A stretch of 64,000 bases of DNA from Marinospirillum minutulum DSM 6287 (GCF_000422325.1 NZ_KE383818.1:1-64000); one strand, 5' to 3'; shown: positions 1-10,458, counted from the first letter of the stretch. The notes: generated by a model from the sequence alone, not told the origin. Program-made: numbers and translations.

Positions 1-201
1 CACAGCAACGAAAAAAACCGGATACGACGGTTAATGCACAGAATCAAGGCTGCTTAAACTAAGCAATCAATAGACACCCAGACAAAACACTTTTAAAACA
101 CTTGATCTTAAAAAGATCAAAACGAATGTTTGCCCCTTTTTGGATAAAAGCCCAGTAACAACGCAAATAAGCGTTAAAGAAAAGCTTTTAACCGCCAGTT
201 A
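1..201 (+). other. 23S-5S rRNA internal spacer
   Basis: This gene-free stretch lies directly before the 5S rRNA, so by position it is the spacer between the 23S and 5S genes of an rRNA operon whose upstream part is outside the window. No recognisable 23S 3' end is present. It contains a perfect inverted repeat at 102-120 (TTGATCTT, 3-nt loop, AAGATCAA) that would fold as a strong hairpin in the transcript. No ORF or tRNA is visible. Confidence 0.6.
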
Positions 202-320
202 AGCCTGACGACCATAGCAAGTGGGAACCACCTGATACCTTGCCGAACTCAGAAGTGAAACCGCTCAGCGCCGATGATAGTGTGGGGTCTCCCCATGTGA
301 AAGTAGGTCATCGTCAGGCA
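202..320 (+). rRNA. rrf: 5S ribosomal RNA
   Basis: The sequence folds end to end: GCCTGACGA at the 5' end pairs with the 3' TCGTCAGGC, forming 5S helix I. The interior carries the conserved blocks TGCCGAACTCAGAAGTGAAAC and GTGTGGGGTCTCCCCATG seen in gammaproteobacterial 5S rRNAs. Length is about 119 nt, as expected. It is the last gene of an rRNA operon transcribed on the + strand and is followed at once by an intrinsic terminator. The exact ends may be off by one or two bases. Confidence 0.97.
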
Positions 321-330
321 CTTATTACTA

Positions 331-361
331 AACCCTCAGCCAATAGGCTGGGGGTTTTTTT
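331..361 (+). terminator. Rho-independent terminator of the rRNA operon
   Basis: The arms CCCTCAGCC and GGCTGGGGG form a 9-bp stem (one G-U pair) with an AATA loop, followed by a run of T residues. It sits 11 nt after the 5S gene. Confidence 0.9.
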
Positions 362-447
362 ATGAAAAAAATTAAAGCCTAAATTTCATTCATCTGCTAT
401 GCTTTCTGCCGCTTTAGTCTAATTCATAATTTATTTTGAGGTCTAAG

Positions 448-1008
448 ATGATTCGACGCAATCCAAACGGCGATATGCCACAAATACACCCTGGTGCCTA
501 TGTTGATAATACTGCGATTATTTGCGGTAAAGTAATCATAGAAGACAATGTATATGTTGGGCCTTATGCCGTTATTCGTGCGGATGAAACGAATGAAGAA
601 GGTGATATGGATCCAATCATCATTAGAGCTAACTCAAACATACAGGATGGCGTCGTAATTCACTCTAAAGATGGTGGCTTAGTTGATATAGGTGAATGTA
701 CATCTATTGCCCACCGTTCAATTATTCATGGACCCTGTAAAATAGGTAATCGAGTATTCATTGGTTTTAACAGTGTTATTTTCAACTGTGAAATTGGTGA
801 TGGTTGTGCAGTACGCCATAACGCTGTAATTGATGGCTGTGACCTACCAGCAGGTTTCTATGTGCCTTCTACTATGCAGCTTAGTAAAGGCTCTTGCTTA
901 GATAAAGTGCCCCGTGTAAAAGCTTCAGAATCTGAGTTTTCTGAGCAGGTAATTACTGCTAACCATGAGCTAGTTAAAGGTTATAAGGCGCTAAGTAACG
1001 AGTTCTAA
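448..1008 (+). CDS. Gamma-carbonic anhydrase-like hexapeptide-repeat protein
   Basis: A 186-residue left-handed beta-helix protein of the gamma-carbonic anhydrase/YrdA group. Imperfect hexapeptide repeats run from about residue 18 to 140. The three candidate zinc histidines are His72 (VVIHS), His89 and His94 (AHRSIIHG), the usual H...H-x4-H pattern. Gamma-class members hydrate CO2 as trimers, but many homologues are of unproven activity and could be acyltransferase-like. The start at ATG 448 is chosen because GAGG lies 6 nt upstream; a TTG 12 nt earlier would overlap that site. It stands alone between the rRNA terminator and a bidirectional terminator. Confidence 0.85.
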   Translation: MIRRNPNGDMPQIHPGAYVDNTAIICGKVIIEDNVYVGPYAVIRADETNEEGDMDPIIIRANSNIQDGVVIHSKDGGLVDIGECTSIAHRSIIHGPCKIGNRVFIGFNSVIFNCEIGDGCAVRHNAVIDGCDLPAGFYVPSTMQLSKGSCLDKVPRVKASESEFSEQVITANHELVKGYKALSNEF

Positions 1009-1029
1009 GGAAAGCTTTATTCAAATGCA

Positions 1030-1057
1030 GGGGCTAGTTATTTAGCTAGCCCCTTTT
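1030..1057. terminator. Bidirectional terminator between convergent genes
   Basis: GGGGCTAG and CTAGCCCC form a perfect 8-bp stem around TTATTTAG, followed by TTTT on the + strand. It lies between the carbonic-anhydrase-like gene and the convergent oxidoreductase gene, so it probably serves both. Confidence 0.8.
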
Positions 1058-1069
1058 GTTAGCAAAAGA

Positions 1070-2065
1070 TTAAATGCCTTGATGCGTTAACAGTATTTTA
1101 CCTTTAGCTTTTCCTGATTCTAGGTATTCATGCGCTGCAGCTACCTGATGAATACCAAAAGACTTTGCTGCTATTAAAGGTTTTAGCTGACCCTTTTCAA
1201 CTAGTTGTACTAGTGCTGCTAACCTAGCCCTTTCAGACTCAATTCCTAAGCCGGTTAATAGTGGTAAAGCTCTGAAGACAACGTGCAGGGTTAGGCTTTT
1301 ACCATGCATTAGTGACAGATCATGCGTTGATCGTGTGTTAATAGAAACTACCTGACCCTTAATGCTTGCGGCAGCAAAGCTGTCATCTAACGACTTGCCG
1401 CCAACCGTATCAAATACCACGCTAAAACCTTTGCCATCTGTTAGGCGCTGTACATAGTCTTCAACGGCTTCCTTCTTGTAATTAATGACTTCATCTGCAC
1501 CTAGGCTTTTAGCTATTGCCGCTTTTTCATCAGATGAAACAGTTGTGTAAACTTCAGCGCCTCTAGACTTCGCTAATTGAATAGCTACATGACCAACACC
1601 ACCTGTACCACCATGAATAAGTACTTTTTCACCGTTTTGTATATTGCAGCGCTCAACCAGTGCTGTCCAAGCAGTCATAAACACTAAAGGCAATACGCTG
1701 GCTTCTTCTAAAGCTAGGTTAGTTGGTGCATGGGTAATAAGCCGCTCATCTGCAAGCATAAAGTTTGCTAACGCGCCTTGATTACCTTTTAAGCCCCCTG
1801 CACAACCTATAACGGCATCACCGACTTCAAAATGACTGACACCTTCACCAACCTGATCAATTATTCCACCAACATCTGCATTTAAGATTGCTGGATAATC
1901 TGGGCCAGCAGCCACTAGACCTTCACGAATTTTAAGCTCTAGTGGGTTAATACTGGTGGCTTTAACTTTAATACGAACCTGGCCTTTACCTGCTGTTGGC
2001 TCTGGCATATCAGCTGCTTCAAAGACACTATAATCACCCGGCTTACGAATTATCATTGCACGCAT
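1070..2065 (-). CDS. Zinc-independent quinone oxidoreductase / MDR-family dehydrogenase
   Basis: A 331-residue medium-chain dehydrogenase/reductase. The N-terminal GroES-like domain (about 1-120) contains ADVGGIIDQVGEGV and lacks the catalytic zinc ligands of alcohol dehydrogenases, which places it with NADPH:quinone oxidoreductases. The nucleotide-binding motif HGGTGGVGHVAIQLA is near residue 151. The family reduces quinones or alpha,beta-unsaturated carbonyls with NADPH; the substrate cannot be read from sequence. It is divergent from the AEC transporter gene with a 92-bp gap. Confidence 0.85.
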   Translation of the reverse strand: MRAMIIRKPGDYSVFEAADMPEPTAGKGQVRIKVKATSINPLELKIREGLVAAGPDYPAILNADVGGIIDQVGEGVSHFEVGDAVIGCAGGLKGNQGALANFMLADERLITHAPTNLALEEASVLPLVFMTAWTALVERCNIQNGEKVLIHGGTGGVGHVAIQLAKSRGAEVYTTVSSDEKAAIAKSLGADEVINYKKEAVEDYVQRLTDGKGFSVVFDTVGGKSLDDSFAAASIKGQVVSINTRSTHDLSLMHGKSLTLHVVFRALPLLTGLGIESERARLAALVQLVEKGQLKPLIAAKSFGIHQVAAAHEYLESGKAKGKILLTHQGI

Positions 2066-2157
2066 AATATTTTGCTCTTTGTTGAAGTTGTGTTTAGAGT
2101 TACCTTCTTTCAGTTTAGCCTTTGTTAGCTAGAAAATCTCACATCTAAGGAATACCT

Positions 2158-3033
2158 GTGTTTCTAACCCTTGCCAATATTGTGCTGCCAGTTTTCTTGA
2201 TCATTGCTGTTGGTGCTGTCTATGCCAGAAAATTTAAGCCAGACATTCGCTGGATAAATAAAGTGAATATGGATGTTTTTATTCCTGCACTGATATTTTC
2301 AGCACTCTCTAGTAGCGACTTTGAGCTAGTCAACTATAAAGACTTGGCGATTGGCTCGTTGGTTGTGGTTATAGGCTCTGGCTTAATTTTATGGCCCTTA
2401 GCTAAGTTTTTGAAAGTAAGTGCTAAAACCTTCTTGCCACCCATGATGTTTAATAACACAGGAAACATGGGTATTCCTTTATTAGTGCTAGCCTTTGGTG
2501 AAGAGGCTCTGCCTGCCGCCATTACTATTTTTGTTACCGTTAACCTGCTGCACTTTACTTTAGGTTTATACATTTTAGATAGCCGCACTAAATTTAGCTC
2601 ACTACTAAAAAACCCTATTGTTGTTACTTCTTTTGCAGGCTTAGCTTTTAGTCATTTTAATCTGCATTTACCTGCTTTTTTAGCTTTGCCTACAGAAATG
2701 CTTGGACAAATCTCCATACCACTAATGCTATTTGCCTTAGGCGTTCGCTTACTGGATGTGGATTTAAGTGATTTAAAGCTAGGGACAATTGGGGCCTTTG
2801 CCTGCCCTGCTTCTGGTGTATTGTTAGCTTATCTAATAGCGCCCTTCTTAAACCTACCAGATCAACAGTGGGGCATTTTATTAGTTTTTGCAGCCTTACC
2901 CCCTGCAGTGCTTAACTTTATGCTGGCTGAGCAATACCAACAAGAACCACAACGTGTTGCCTCGATAGTTCTTGCTGGCAATTTTGCTAGCTTAGTTTTT
3001 ATTCCTTTAGCACTTTGGTTAGCATTATTTTAA
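2158..3033 (+). CDS. AEC-family transporter
   Basis: A 291-residue, highly hydrophobic protein with about ten predicted membrane segments and the family signature NNTGNMGIPLLVLAFG near residue 99. Members of the auxin efflux carrier (AEC) family export or import organic acids; the substrate here is unknown. The start is GTG 2158 with TAAGGA a few bases upstream; no nearer ATG fits. The 3' end is 15 bp from the convergent AsmA-family gene, with no obvious terminator between. Confidence 0.85.
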   Translation: MFLTLANIVLPVFLIIAVGAVYARKFKPDIRWINKVNMDVFIPALIFSALSSSDFELVNYKDLAIGSLVVVIGSGLILWPLAKFLKVSAKTFLPPMMFNNTGNMGIPLLVLAFGEEALPAAITIFVTVNLLHFTLGLYILDSRTKFSSLLKNPIVVTSFAGLAFSHFNLHLPAFLALPTEMLGQISIPLMLFALGVRLLDVDLSDLKLGTIGAFACPASGVLLAYLIAPFLNLPDQQWGILLVFAALPPAVLNFMLAEQYQQEPQRVASIVLAGNFASLVFIPLALWLALF

Positions 3034-3048
3034 GCGTTTCAGTTAACT

Positions 3049-5538
3049 TTATTTAAAGAGGGAGCGAATTTTCTTACTCGCTTCTTCTTTAAGCTGGCTT
3101 TTTTGTTCATCAGCTTTTGCCTTAACTTCTTGTTTGGCTTTTTCTTTAGCTTGTTCTTTTATTCTATTTGCTTCTTGTTTAGCTGCTTCTTTGGCCATTT
3201 GGCCAACCAAACGAGTGACAGCTTGAGTGTCTGCTTTGCAACTAATCTTAGGTTTTTCTTCTGCAAGTGAGCCTTTACATTCTACTGGCCAGCGTATTTT
3301 TGCCAAGGTTGAGTTAACTGGGCAGCTATGTTGATCAGCATCTTCACTAAACCTAATACCTAAATTATATAAAAAGTCTGCTGCTACTAAGTGATAAAAA
3401 CCATAGCCTGAAACCTCAAAACCAGGAATGGCAAGTTTTAAGTCTTGGTTATTCAATTGGCCATTCACTAGCTTTACATCAGCTGATAAGTTGGTGAACT
3501 CAGTATCTTCGCTCCATTGTTTATTGCTTGTGCGACCATCAATCGTTGCCGCAGCTACACAAACTTCTTTCGAAAGATTAATACCTGTAAGAGCACCGTT
3601 AATCATACGCAGTTTGCCTGGGCCATTGGAGTAAGCCAGCCATTCAGAAAGGCGCGTACCTTGAGTGGTAAAATCACCAGCAAAATTTAGCTTGCCACGC
3701 AGAGGAAGTGACTCCTTCTCTAGGTCATCAAGCAGTGGGCGTAAATTTAGGTTTTTAAGGTCAGTGGTAAGGCTGAGTTTTGCAGGTGCTTTACGAACAT
3801 CAATCTGTGCTTGATTACGGAAAGTGCCTTGGTAAAGGTCTAGATTAGCCCGCTGTACATCAATTAAGCCATCTTTAGCAGTTAAACCGAGATTTATTTT
3901 TTCAAGATTGAGTCCACTAATTTTTAGCTTAGCTAAGTTAAAGCCAATATCTAGATTGAGTTCCTTGAGTAGCTCAACGGGTAGCAGCTCTTCATCATTA
4001 GCTGCTTGCTGTTGTGCATTGGTTGCGGTGCTTTGGTTAGTAGAACCCTGAGTAGCAGCTTGTGCTTTTGTAGCTGCCGTTTCTTTTTCTGTTAAGGGCG
4101 GTGGCAAATAACGACCAGCATCTAACGCATTACCTGTAAGGCGTAAAAAAACAGCTAAGGTTTGTAAGTTAACCTCGGCCTGGCCTTTAAGTTCAGTTTC
4201 ATCCAGTTGAAGCTGCATCTGGTTAACGGCCAACTTGTTTAGATTGCCCTCAAACCCAAGATTGGTAATTAGCTGACCTAAAGTTGTGGTGTCAGCCATT
4301 GTAGGTAGCTCTATGCCTAAGTCAGTGAGAAGTTTTCTTAGCTGAGAAACTTCAATATTTAATACACCAGAAAATTTAAGCGCTTCGAGCAGTTCACTGG
4401 CCTTAATGTTGAGAGTTTGTTGAAACTCATTAAGGCTAAGCTGTTGGTTAAGGGTTGCTAGCTGTTTTTCTAAATCAGCTTCACCCGTTACCTGTAGGCT
4501 TAATGGCAGCATTTTTTGCTTTTTATCTAAAGCTAGGCTGGTGTTTAGTTGTAGTTTATTCAGTAAATAAAGCTGCTTGTTTAAATCTAAATTGGCATCT
4601 AGTGCAAGCCGAGTCGCGGCAATTTTAGGCAAGCTAGCATCTACCCAGTCTGGGGCGCTTAAAGCTAGTGTTAAGGGTAGCTTTACTTCGCCACTGGCCA
4701 TTTGTGCATCTACCTTGCCTTCTAGGGTAAGAGTGGCAGGTGTTTTAAGTACTTCAGGATAAGCTGCAATAAGCTTTATTTTTAGCTGATCTAAACCATA
4801 GTGCTGGGCATTTAAATCGAGTTTAATGTGGCTGCTAAGGTTTAAATCTAAATTTGTTTTTGGTTTTGCAAGGCTTAGCTTGGCGGCCAACTCAAGAGGG
4901 AAAGCTTGTGTCAGGCTAACGTTTTTAGCGCGAATTGATACATCGGTTAATTGCACATCAAGCTGGTCAATTTCATCTTGTATTTGAACTTCTGCCCTAT
5001 CTAACCAAATATCGGCAATGGCAAGGTTTAGCTCTAATGGTGAGGTGGTAGCAGGTGTAGCCTGTTCAGGTTGAATGCTTTCTGCTGGTGTACTGTTGGT
5101 TGTAACTTCAGCTTCGCTAGGATTTTTTACTAATCCTTCTTGAACTAGCTCCCAATTGGCGATACCTGCTGTGTTTCTATGTAAATAAACCTTAGGTTGA
5201 ATTAGATGAAGGCGATCTATTTTTACCTCGCCTTTTAATAAAGGAATAACTGCAATACCTACAGCTGCTTCTTGTATAGAAGCAAGAGGGCGAGCGTTAG
5301 GGGTGGCTAGCGGGCGAACTTGAATTTCACCTAACTCTATACCTAGGTAGGGAAAGAAACTCCAGCTAAGGTCACCTGCAATATTTAGGTCAATTTTTGC
5401 CTGCTCTTTTGCTAGTGTCTCTAGGCGTGGTTTTAAACTATTGAGATCAACAAAAGTGACCAGTAAAAAAATAAGCAAGCCGACTAGAAAAACTAGGCTG
5501 AATAAACCACCTACTAGCCACTTTAAAAAGCGTCCCAT
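3049..5538 (-). CDS. AsmA-family protein
   Basis: An 829-residue protein with one N-terminal membrane segment (about 8-30, rich in L, V and F), an AsmA N-terminal domain and a long beta-rich, repeat-groove-like body. The AsmA C-terminal region is at about 560-720 (FTTQGTRLSEWLAYSNGPGKLRM). The tail after about 770 is a charged, Lys/Glu/Ala-rich coiled coil. AsmA-like proteins are thought to bridge inner and outer membranes and influence phospholipid or outer-membrane protein transport. A low-complexity Ala/Thr/Gln linker lies at about 485-515. Confidence 0.85.
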   Translation of the reverse strand: MGRFLKWLVGGLFSLVFLVGLLIFLLVTFVDLNSLKPRLETLAKEQAKIDLNIAGDLSWSFFPYLGIELGEIQVRPLATPNARPLASIQEAAVGIAVIPLLKGEVKIDRLHLIQPKVYLHRNTAGIANWELVQEGLVKNPSEAEVTTNSTPAESIQPEQATPATTSPLELNLAIADIWLDRAEVQIQDEIDQLDVQLTDVSIRAKNVSLTQAFPLELAAKLSLAKPKTNLDLNLSSHIKLDLNAQHYGLDQLKIKLIAAYPEVLKTPATLTLEGKVDAQMASGEVKLPLTLALSAPDWVDASLPKIAATRLALDANLDLNKQLYLLNKLQLNTSLALDKKQKMLPLSLQVTGEADLEKQLATLNQQLSLNEFQQTLNIKASELLEALKFSGVLNIEVSQLRKLLTDLGIELPTMADTTTLGQLITNLGFEGNLNKLAVNQMQLQLDETELKGQAEVNLQTLAVFLRLTGNALDAGRYLPPPLTEKETAATKAQAATQGSTNQSTATNAQQQAANDEELLPVELLKELNLDIGFNLAKLKISGLNLEKINLGLTAKDGLIDVQRANLDLYQGTFRNQAQIDVRKAPAKLSLTTDLKNLNLRPLLDDLEKESLPLRGKLNFAGDFTTQGTRLSEWLAYSNGPGKLRMINGALTGINLSKEVCVAAATIDGRTSNKQWSEDTEFTNLSADVKLVNGQLNNQDLKLAIPGFEVSGYGFYHLVAADFLYNLGIRFSEDADQHSCPVNSTLAKIRWPVECKGSLAEEKPKISCKADTQAVTRLVGQMAKEAAKQEANRIKEQAKEKAKQEVKAKADEQKSQLKEEASKKIRSLFK

Positions 5539-5631
5539 AAATTAACTCCCTAAATTTTAGGTTTTGCTGACTTTAGAATTACTGGTCTATTCTACATGAC
5601 TTAGTGTAAGCTGGTGAAGGTTTGCTCACCG

Positions 5632-6072
5632 CTAGAAGGGCGAGGTTTCTTGAACTTCAAAAGTTAAGGTGAAATCTTTAATGATTTCAGGGCAGCCATG
5701 CAGTGAACCGCAGCCACGACCATCTTCTACTCTTAATACATAAGTGCCAGCGGCTAAGCTCTCGCTAATACGAAAATTACGCCCCTGCCCACCATTCCAA
5801 TCCCTTTTTATCACACTACCATCGGCATGAAAAAGCACCGCCCCTGGGTAAACATTATTGCTTCTTTTTAAGGTGGTATGGCTTTCAAGCACTACATCCA
5901 TGCCACGCTCTAGCACAAAATAAAAGCGCATCACTTCTTTGGGGTTAAGCTGTCCTTCATAACTAGTACCGGGTTCTAATTTAATAAAATTATCGGGAAA
6001 AGATTTGGCCTGTAAGGGAAATGCCAAGAAGGTAGTGAAGAGAAACACTAACCAAAAACGACGTTCTAGCAT
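5632..6072 (-). CDS. Secreted protein with pre-peptidase C-terminal (PPC)-like beta-sandwich
   Basis: A 146-residue protein with a clear signal peptide (MLERRFWLVFLFTTFLAFPLQA). The mature part looks like a single PPC-type beta-sandwich: LEPGTSYEGQL near the start and AAGTYVLRVEDG near the end, with two nearby Cys in GCGSLHGC that may form a disulfide. Start chosen at ATG 6072 because AAGGA lies 6 nt upstream; a GTG 27 nt earlier has no such site. Probably periplasmic. No specific function can be assigned. Divergent from fabV. Confidence 0.7.
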   Translation of the reverse strand: MLERRFWLVFLFTTFLAFPLQAKSFPDNFIKLEPGTSYEGQLNPKEVMRFYFVLERGMDVVLESHTTLKRSNNVYPGAVLFHADGSVIKRDWNGGQGRNFRISESLAAGTYVLRVEDGRGCGSLHGCPEIIKDFTLTFEVQETSPF

Positions 6073-6210
6073 GTTGAATCCTTGCTTAAGTATTGACACG
6101 GTTACACTTTTAAAATTGATAGGTCTGTTATATACCCTTGGGTTTCAGTAAGCTAGCCAAAAAGTGTGGGCAGTTAAGTGCCCATTGTACCCTTAGAGCT
6201 AAGCTAGTTG

Positions 6211-6241
6211 GCTAGGTGTTTATAGCTAAGGTGTTTATAAT
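6211..6241 (+). promoter_or_regulatory. Tandem near-repeat with -10-like element upstream of fabV
   Basis: Two adjacent copies, GCTAGGTGTTTATA (6211-6224) and GCTAAGGTGTTTATA (6225-6239), differ by one inserted base. The second runs into TATAAT at 6236-6241, 57 bp before the fabV ATG. No good -35 box at 16-18 bp is visible, so the promoter may be activator-dependent or the repeats may be an operator. Confidence 0.35.
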
Positions 6242-6298
6242 ACGCTTTGCTCATCTATCCAAATCTTAGAAGATTAAAATATAAATTGAGGCCTATGC

Positions 6299-7510
6299 AT
6301 GATTATCAAGCCCAAGTACCGTGGTTTTATTTGTACAACAACCCATCCTAAAGGTTGTTTTAATAACGTTGCCGACCAAATTGCTGTCACCAAACAGCAG
6401 GGTGTTAAAAGTGAAGGCCCTAAAAAAGTGCTTGTCATTGGTTCTTCCAGTGGTTACGGCTTGGCAGCACGCATTACCGCCGCCTTTGGTTACCAAGCAG
6501 CTACTTTAGGCGTTTTCTTTGAAAAGCCAGCCACAGAGCGCAAGCCAGGCACTGCCGGTTGGTATAACTCTTGGGCTTTTGAAGAACAAGCTAAAGAGGC
6601 TGGCCTTTATGCTAAATCCATTAATGGCGATGCTTTTTCTGATGAAGTGCGTGCTAAAACGATTGAAACCATTAAGGCTGATTTAGGTGAAGTCGATTTA
6701 GTTATTTATTCGTTAGCTTCACCAGTGCGTAAACTACCAACTACCGGCGAAGTAAAGCGTTCGGTACTCAAGCCAATTGGTGAAACTTACCGTTCAAGCG
6801 CTATAGACACCAATAAAGACGTTATTATTGAAGCTGAAATTGAACCCGCTACCGAACAAGAAATTGCCGACACCATTGAAGTAATGGGTGGTCAGGATTG
6901 GGAATTGTGGATGCAGGCTTTAGACGAAGCAGGCGTTTTGGCTAAAGGCGTTAAAACAGCCGCTTTTAGTTACATAGGTACTGAAATTACTTGGCCAATT
7001 TATTGGCACGGTGCTTTGGGCAAGGCTAAAGAAGACTTAGACCGCGCTGCTGCTGAGCTAAACAAAATGCTAGCCGAAAAGTATTCCGGTACAGCTAATG
7101 TTGCTGTGCTTAAGTCAGTGGTTACTCAAGCCTCTGCCGCCATTCCGGTAATGCCTTTATACATTGCTTTGGTCTACAAGGTGATGAAAGACAAAAACTT
7201 GCACGAAGGCACCATAGAACAGCTTAACCGCTTATTCCGTAGCCAATTATACCGTGATGATGGCCAGCCTACAGAGCTAGACGAGGTCGGTCGCCTGCGT
7301 ATGGACGATTGGGAATTACGTGACGATGTACAAGAAGCCTGTACTAAGCTTTGGGGTGAAGTGAACGACGACAACCTGTTTGAAATTACTGATTACGCTA
7401 ACTACAAGCGCGAGTTCTTAAAGCTATTTGGTTTTGAGCGTGACGACGTAGACTACGAAGCAGACATTTCGCCACTGGTTGATTTTACTGTGCTAGAAGC
7501 TGACGCATAA
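6299..7510 (+). CDS. fabV: Enoyl-[acyl-carrier-protein] reductase FabV
   Basis: A 403-residue protein, the usual FabV length. It performs the last, NAD(P)H-dependent reduction of each type II fatty acid elongation cycle. It begins [19 protein letters not shown] as FabV proteins do, carries the nucleotide-binding segment [16 protein letters not shown] (near residue 44), and has the FabV-type Y-x8-K catalytic pair in [10 protein letters not shown]. FabV is unrelated in length and active-site spacing to FabI and is known to be far less sensitive to triclosan. It is a single-gene unit closed by a terminator shared with polA. Confidence 0.97.
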   Translation: MIIKPKYRGFICTTTHPKGCFNNVADQIAVTKQQGVKSEGPKKVLVIGSSSGYGLAARITAAFGYQAATLGVFFEKPATERKPGTAGWYNSWAFEEQAKEAGLYAKSINGDAFSDEVRAKTIETIKADLGEVDLVIYSLASPVRKLPTTGEVKRSVLKPIGETYRSSAIDTNKDVIIEAEIEPATEQEIADTIEVMGGQDWELWMQALDEAGVLAKGVKTAAFSYIGTEITWPIYWHGALGKAKEDLDRAAAELNKMLAEKYSGTANVAVLKSVVTQASAAIPVMPLYIALVYKVMKDKNLHEGTIEQLNRLFRSQLYRDDGQPTELDEVGRLRMDDWELRDDVQEACTKLWGEVNDDNLFEITDYANYKREFLKLFGFERDDVDYEADISPLVDFTVLEADA

Positions 7511-7542
7511 ACTAACAACTAAGCAGTAAGTAAAACAGTAAT

Positions 7543-7577
7543 AAAAAGGGTAGCTTCAATGGCTACCCTTTTTTTGT
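7543..7577. terminator. Bidirectional terminator between fabV and polA
   Basis: AAAAGGGTAGC and GCTACCCTTTT form an 11-bp stem around a short TTCAATG-type loop, with a T run on the + strand and an A run on the other side. It lies between two convergent genes. Confidence 0.88.
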
Positions 7578-7595
7578 ACTTAAATAGGTTTAAGG

Positions 7596-10346
7596 TTAAT
7601 GCGCTTCGTCCCAGTTTTTACCGCTAGCGGCTTCAACTAATAAGGGTACATCCAGCTTGGCAGCATTTTCCATACAGGGTGTTATGCCAGTAATTAATGC
7701 TTCTACCTGATCTTCTTTCACTTCAAAAACCAACTCATCGTGTACTTGCATAATAATGCGTGCATCTAGCTTAGATTCAACTAGCCACTGGTCAACAGCT
7801 AACATAGCCGCTTTCATAATATCGGCTGCTGTGCCCTGCATAGGCGCGTTAATGGCGGTGCGCTCTGCTGCTTGGCGTTGATTAAAATTGCGTGAATGAA
7901 TTTCTGGTAAATACAAACGACGACCAGCTAAGGTTTCTACATAACCCTGCTCTGCAGCAAGTAGGCGTGTGTCTTCCATATAGCGGCGTACACCTGGGTA
8001 ACGCTCAAAATATTTTTCTATATACAGCTTAGCCTGCCCAGCATCTATACCTAGCTGGTTGGCTAGACCATAAGCACTCATGCCATAAATTAAACCAAAG
8101 TTAATGGCCTTAGCATTGCGGCGTTGATCATGAGTGACTTCATCTAAGGGAGCGCCAAAAACTTCAGCTGCTGTAGCACGGTGAATGTCTTTACCCTCGG
8201 CAAAGGCTTTTAATAAACCTTCATCGCCCGATAAGTGCGCCATAATGCGTAGTTCAATTTGCGAGTAGTCAGCAGCCACCAGCAAATAACCGGGTTCAGC
8301 AATAAAGGCTTGGCGAATACGTCGCCCTTCTTCGTTACGTATGGGGATATTTTGCAGGTTAGGGTCGGAACTAGACAAACGCCCTGTTGCTGTCACCGCT
8401 TGGTGGTAGCTGGTATGAACTCGGCCAGTGCTAGACTCAATTAGTAGCGGCAGCTTGTCGGTATAGGTATTACGTAACTTAGCTAAACCACGGTGCTCCA
8501 TAATTAACTTAGGCAGCGGAAAGTCTAAGGCTAACTTTTCTAGAACACCTTCGGCTGTTGAAGGTGCGCCCTTGGGTGTTTTTTTATGAACCGGTAATTG
8601 CTGTTCAACGTAAAGTATTTCAGCCAATTGCTTAGGCGAATTTAAATTAAACGGACGGCCAGCCAGTGCGTGGGCTTCTTCTTCTATTTCTAGAATGCGC
8701 CGTGCCATTTCTTGTGAATGCAGTTGCAGGTGAGGTACATCTATTTTTACACCCTGACGTTCAATTTTAGATAAAAGGCTAATTAAGGGTACTTCTAACT
8801 CATCAATTAAGGCCTGCAAACGCCCAGTGTTTTTTACTTGCGGGCTAAGGGCTTGGTGCAGTTGCAAAGTAATGTCAGCATCTTCAGCGGCATAAAAACC
8901 TGCGGCTTCAATCTCAAGTTGATCAAAAGTTAATTGCTTAGCACCCTTGCCTGCCAGCTCTTCAAAACTGACCGTGCTACGGCCTAAGTATTTAAGTGCT
9001 AGGGAATCCATATCATGACGAGTGGCGGTGGAATTAAGCACATAAGACTCCAGCATGGTGTCGGCTGTAATACCCTGCAAATGAATGCCGTAGTTGGCTA
9101 GCACACTCATATCATATTTTAGATTTTGACCAATTTTGCCTAGCTGGGGGTCTTCTAAAAGCGGTTTTAACAGGGCTAGCACTGCATCTCTATCTAGCTG
9201 CTCTGGCATACCTGGGTAGTTATGCGCTAAAGGCACATAAGCTGCTTCGCCTGCGGTTACTGCAAAAGAAACCCCAACTAGTTCGGCTTGCATATAGTTA
9301 AGGCTGGTGGTTTCAGTATCAAGGGCAAAGCACCCTGAAGCTTGTAGCTTGTTAACCCACTTATCTAAATCTTCTTGCTTGAAAATAATTTCATAGTTAG
9401 CTGCAACAGCTTCAGGTAAGGCAGTGGCTTGGCTGCTAGCTGAAGTTGGCTGCTCATCATTAGTTTTAAGTAAATCGTTTAACCAGCTTTTAAATTCAAG
9501 TTCGGTATAAAGGGTTTTTAATGCTTCGGTATCAGGCTTATTTAAATGAAGCTCGTTCCATTCTAGGGGAAGGTCACAATCCAGCTTAATGGTGGCAAGT
9601 TGATAAGACAGGTAGGCCTGTTCACGGTTTTCTTCAAGTTTTTTAGCGGTTGTTTTTGCGCCACGAAAACTAAGGTCAGCAATTTTATCTAGGTTGGCAT
9701 AAAGTGCATCCATACTGCCTATGCCTTGCAAAAGGGCGAGGGCTGTTTTTTCACCAATACCAGGAACGCCAGGAATATTGTCTGACTTGTCGCCCATTAA
9801 GGCTAGAAAATCAATAATCAGTTCAGGGCCAATGCCATATTTTTCTTTTACGCCAGCTTCATCCATAAAGGTGTTGGTCATGGTGTTGACTAAAGAAACG
9901 TTAGGGCAAACCAACTGCGCCATATCTTTATCGCCGGTGGAAATTATAACGGCTTGGCCTTGATCGGCAGCTTGCCTTGCTAGCGTGCCAATTACATCAT
10001 CGGCTTCTACGCCTTCAATGCATAACAAAGGTAAGCCCAAGGCTTTAACGCTGGCATGTAAAGGCTCTATTTGGCTGCGTAAATCATCGGGCATGGGTGG
10101 GCGCTGCGCCTTATATTCAGCAAAAAGCTCGTCTCTAAAAGTAGGGCCTTTGGCATCAAAAACCACCGCAATCGGGCTGTTGGGGTAGGTTTTAATAAGG
10201 CTTCTAAGCATATTTAAAACACCTTTGACTGCACCCGTCGGCTGGCCTTTAGAGGTAATTAAAGGTGGCAGGGCATGAAAAGCACGGTAAAGGTAAGAAG
10301 AGCCATCTACTAGAATAAGTGGTAGTTGAGCAGAAGCTGGTTGCAT
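7596..10346 (-). CDS. polA: DNA polymerase I
   Basis: A 916-residue polymerase for Okazaki-fragment processing and repair. The 5'-3' nuclease domain comes first ([17 protein letters not shown] at the start; [29 protein letters not shown]). The 3'-5' proofreading domain keeps its catalytic residues: FALDTETT (DxE), NLKYD and YAAED. The polymerase domain has motif A (DYSQIELRI), motif B ([14 protein letters not shown]) and motif C (VHDELVFE). The reading frame is open 78 codons further upstream, but the family's N-terminus starts at the ATG at 10346, so I place the start there. Both exonuclease activities should be intact. Confidence 0.97.
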   Translation of the reverse strand: MQPASAQLPLILVDGSSYLYRAFHALPPLITSKGQPTGAVKGVLNMLRSLIKTYPNSPIAVVFDAKGPTFRDELFAEYKAQRPPMPDDLRSQIEPLHASVKALGLPLLCIEGVEADDVIGTLARQAADQGQAVIISTGDKDMAQLVCPNVSLVNTMTNTFMDEAGVKEKYGIGPELIIDFLALMGDKSDNIPGVPGIGEKTALALLQGIGSMDALYANLDKIADLSFRGAKTTAKKLEENREQAYLSYQLATIKLDCDLPLEWNELHLNKPDTEALKTLYTELEFKSWLNDLLKTNDEQPTSASSQATALPEAVAANYEIIFKQEDLDKWVNKLQASGCFALDTETTSLNYMQAELVGVSFAVTAGEAAYVPLAHNYPGMPEQLDRDAVLALLKPLLEDPQLGKIGQNLKYDMSVLANYGIHLQGITADTMLESYVLNSTATRHDMDSLALKYLGRSTVSFEELAGKGAKQLTFDQLEIEAAGFYAAEDADITLQLHQALSPQVKNTGRLQALIDELEVPLISLLSKIERQGVKIDVPHLQLHSQEMARRILEIEEEAHALAGRPFNLNSPKQLAEILYVEQQLPVHKKTPKGAPSTAEGVLEKLALDFPLPKLIMEHRGLAKLRNTYTDKLPLLIESSTGRVHTSYHQAVTATGRLSSSDPNLQNIPIRNEEGRRIRQAFIAEPGYLLVAADYSQIELRIMAHLSGDEGLLKAFAEGKDIHRATAAEVFGAPLDEVTHDQRRNAKAINFGLIYGMSAYGLANQLGIDAGQAKLYIEKYFERYPGVRRYMEDTRLLAAEQGYVETLAGRRLYLPEIHSRNFNQRQAAERTAINAPMQGTAADIMKAAMLAVDQWLVESKLDARIIMQVHDELVFEVKEDQVEALITGITPCMENAAKLDVPLLVEAASGKNWDEAH

Positions 10347-10458
10347 AAGGTGGTTCCAAATGTAGGGTAAAAGGTTAGTTTGCGTTAGAATATAAGAATT
10401 AGAAGTTATAGAAAGCATACTGAACTCTGCTAGAAAACGCATCCTTGAAGGAATTCTT

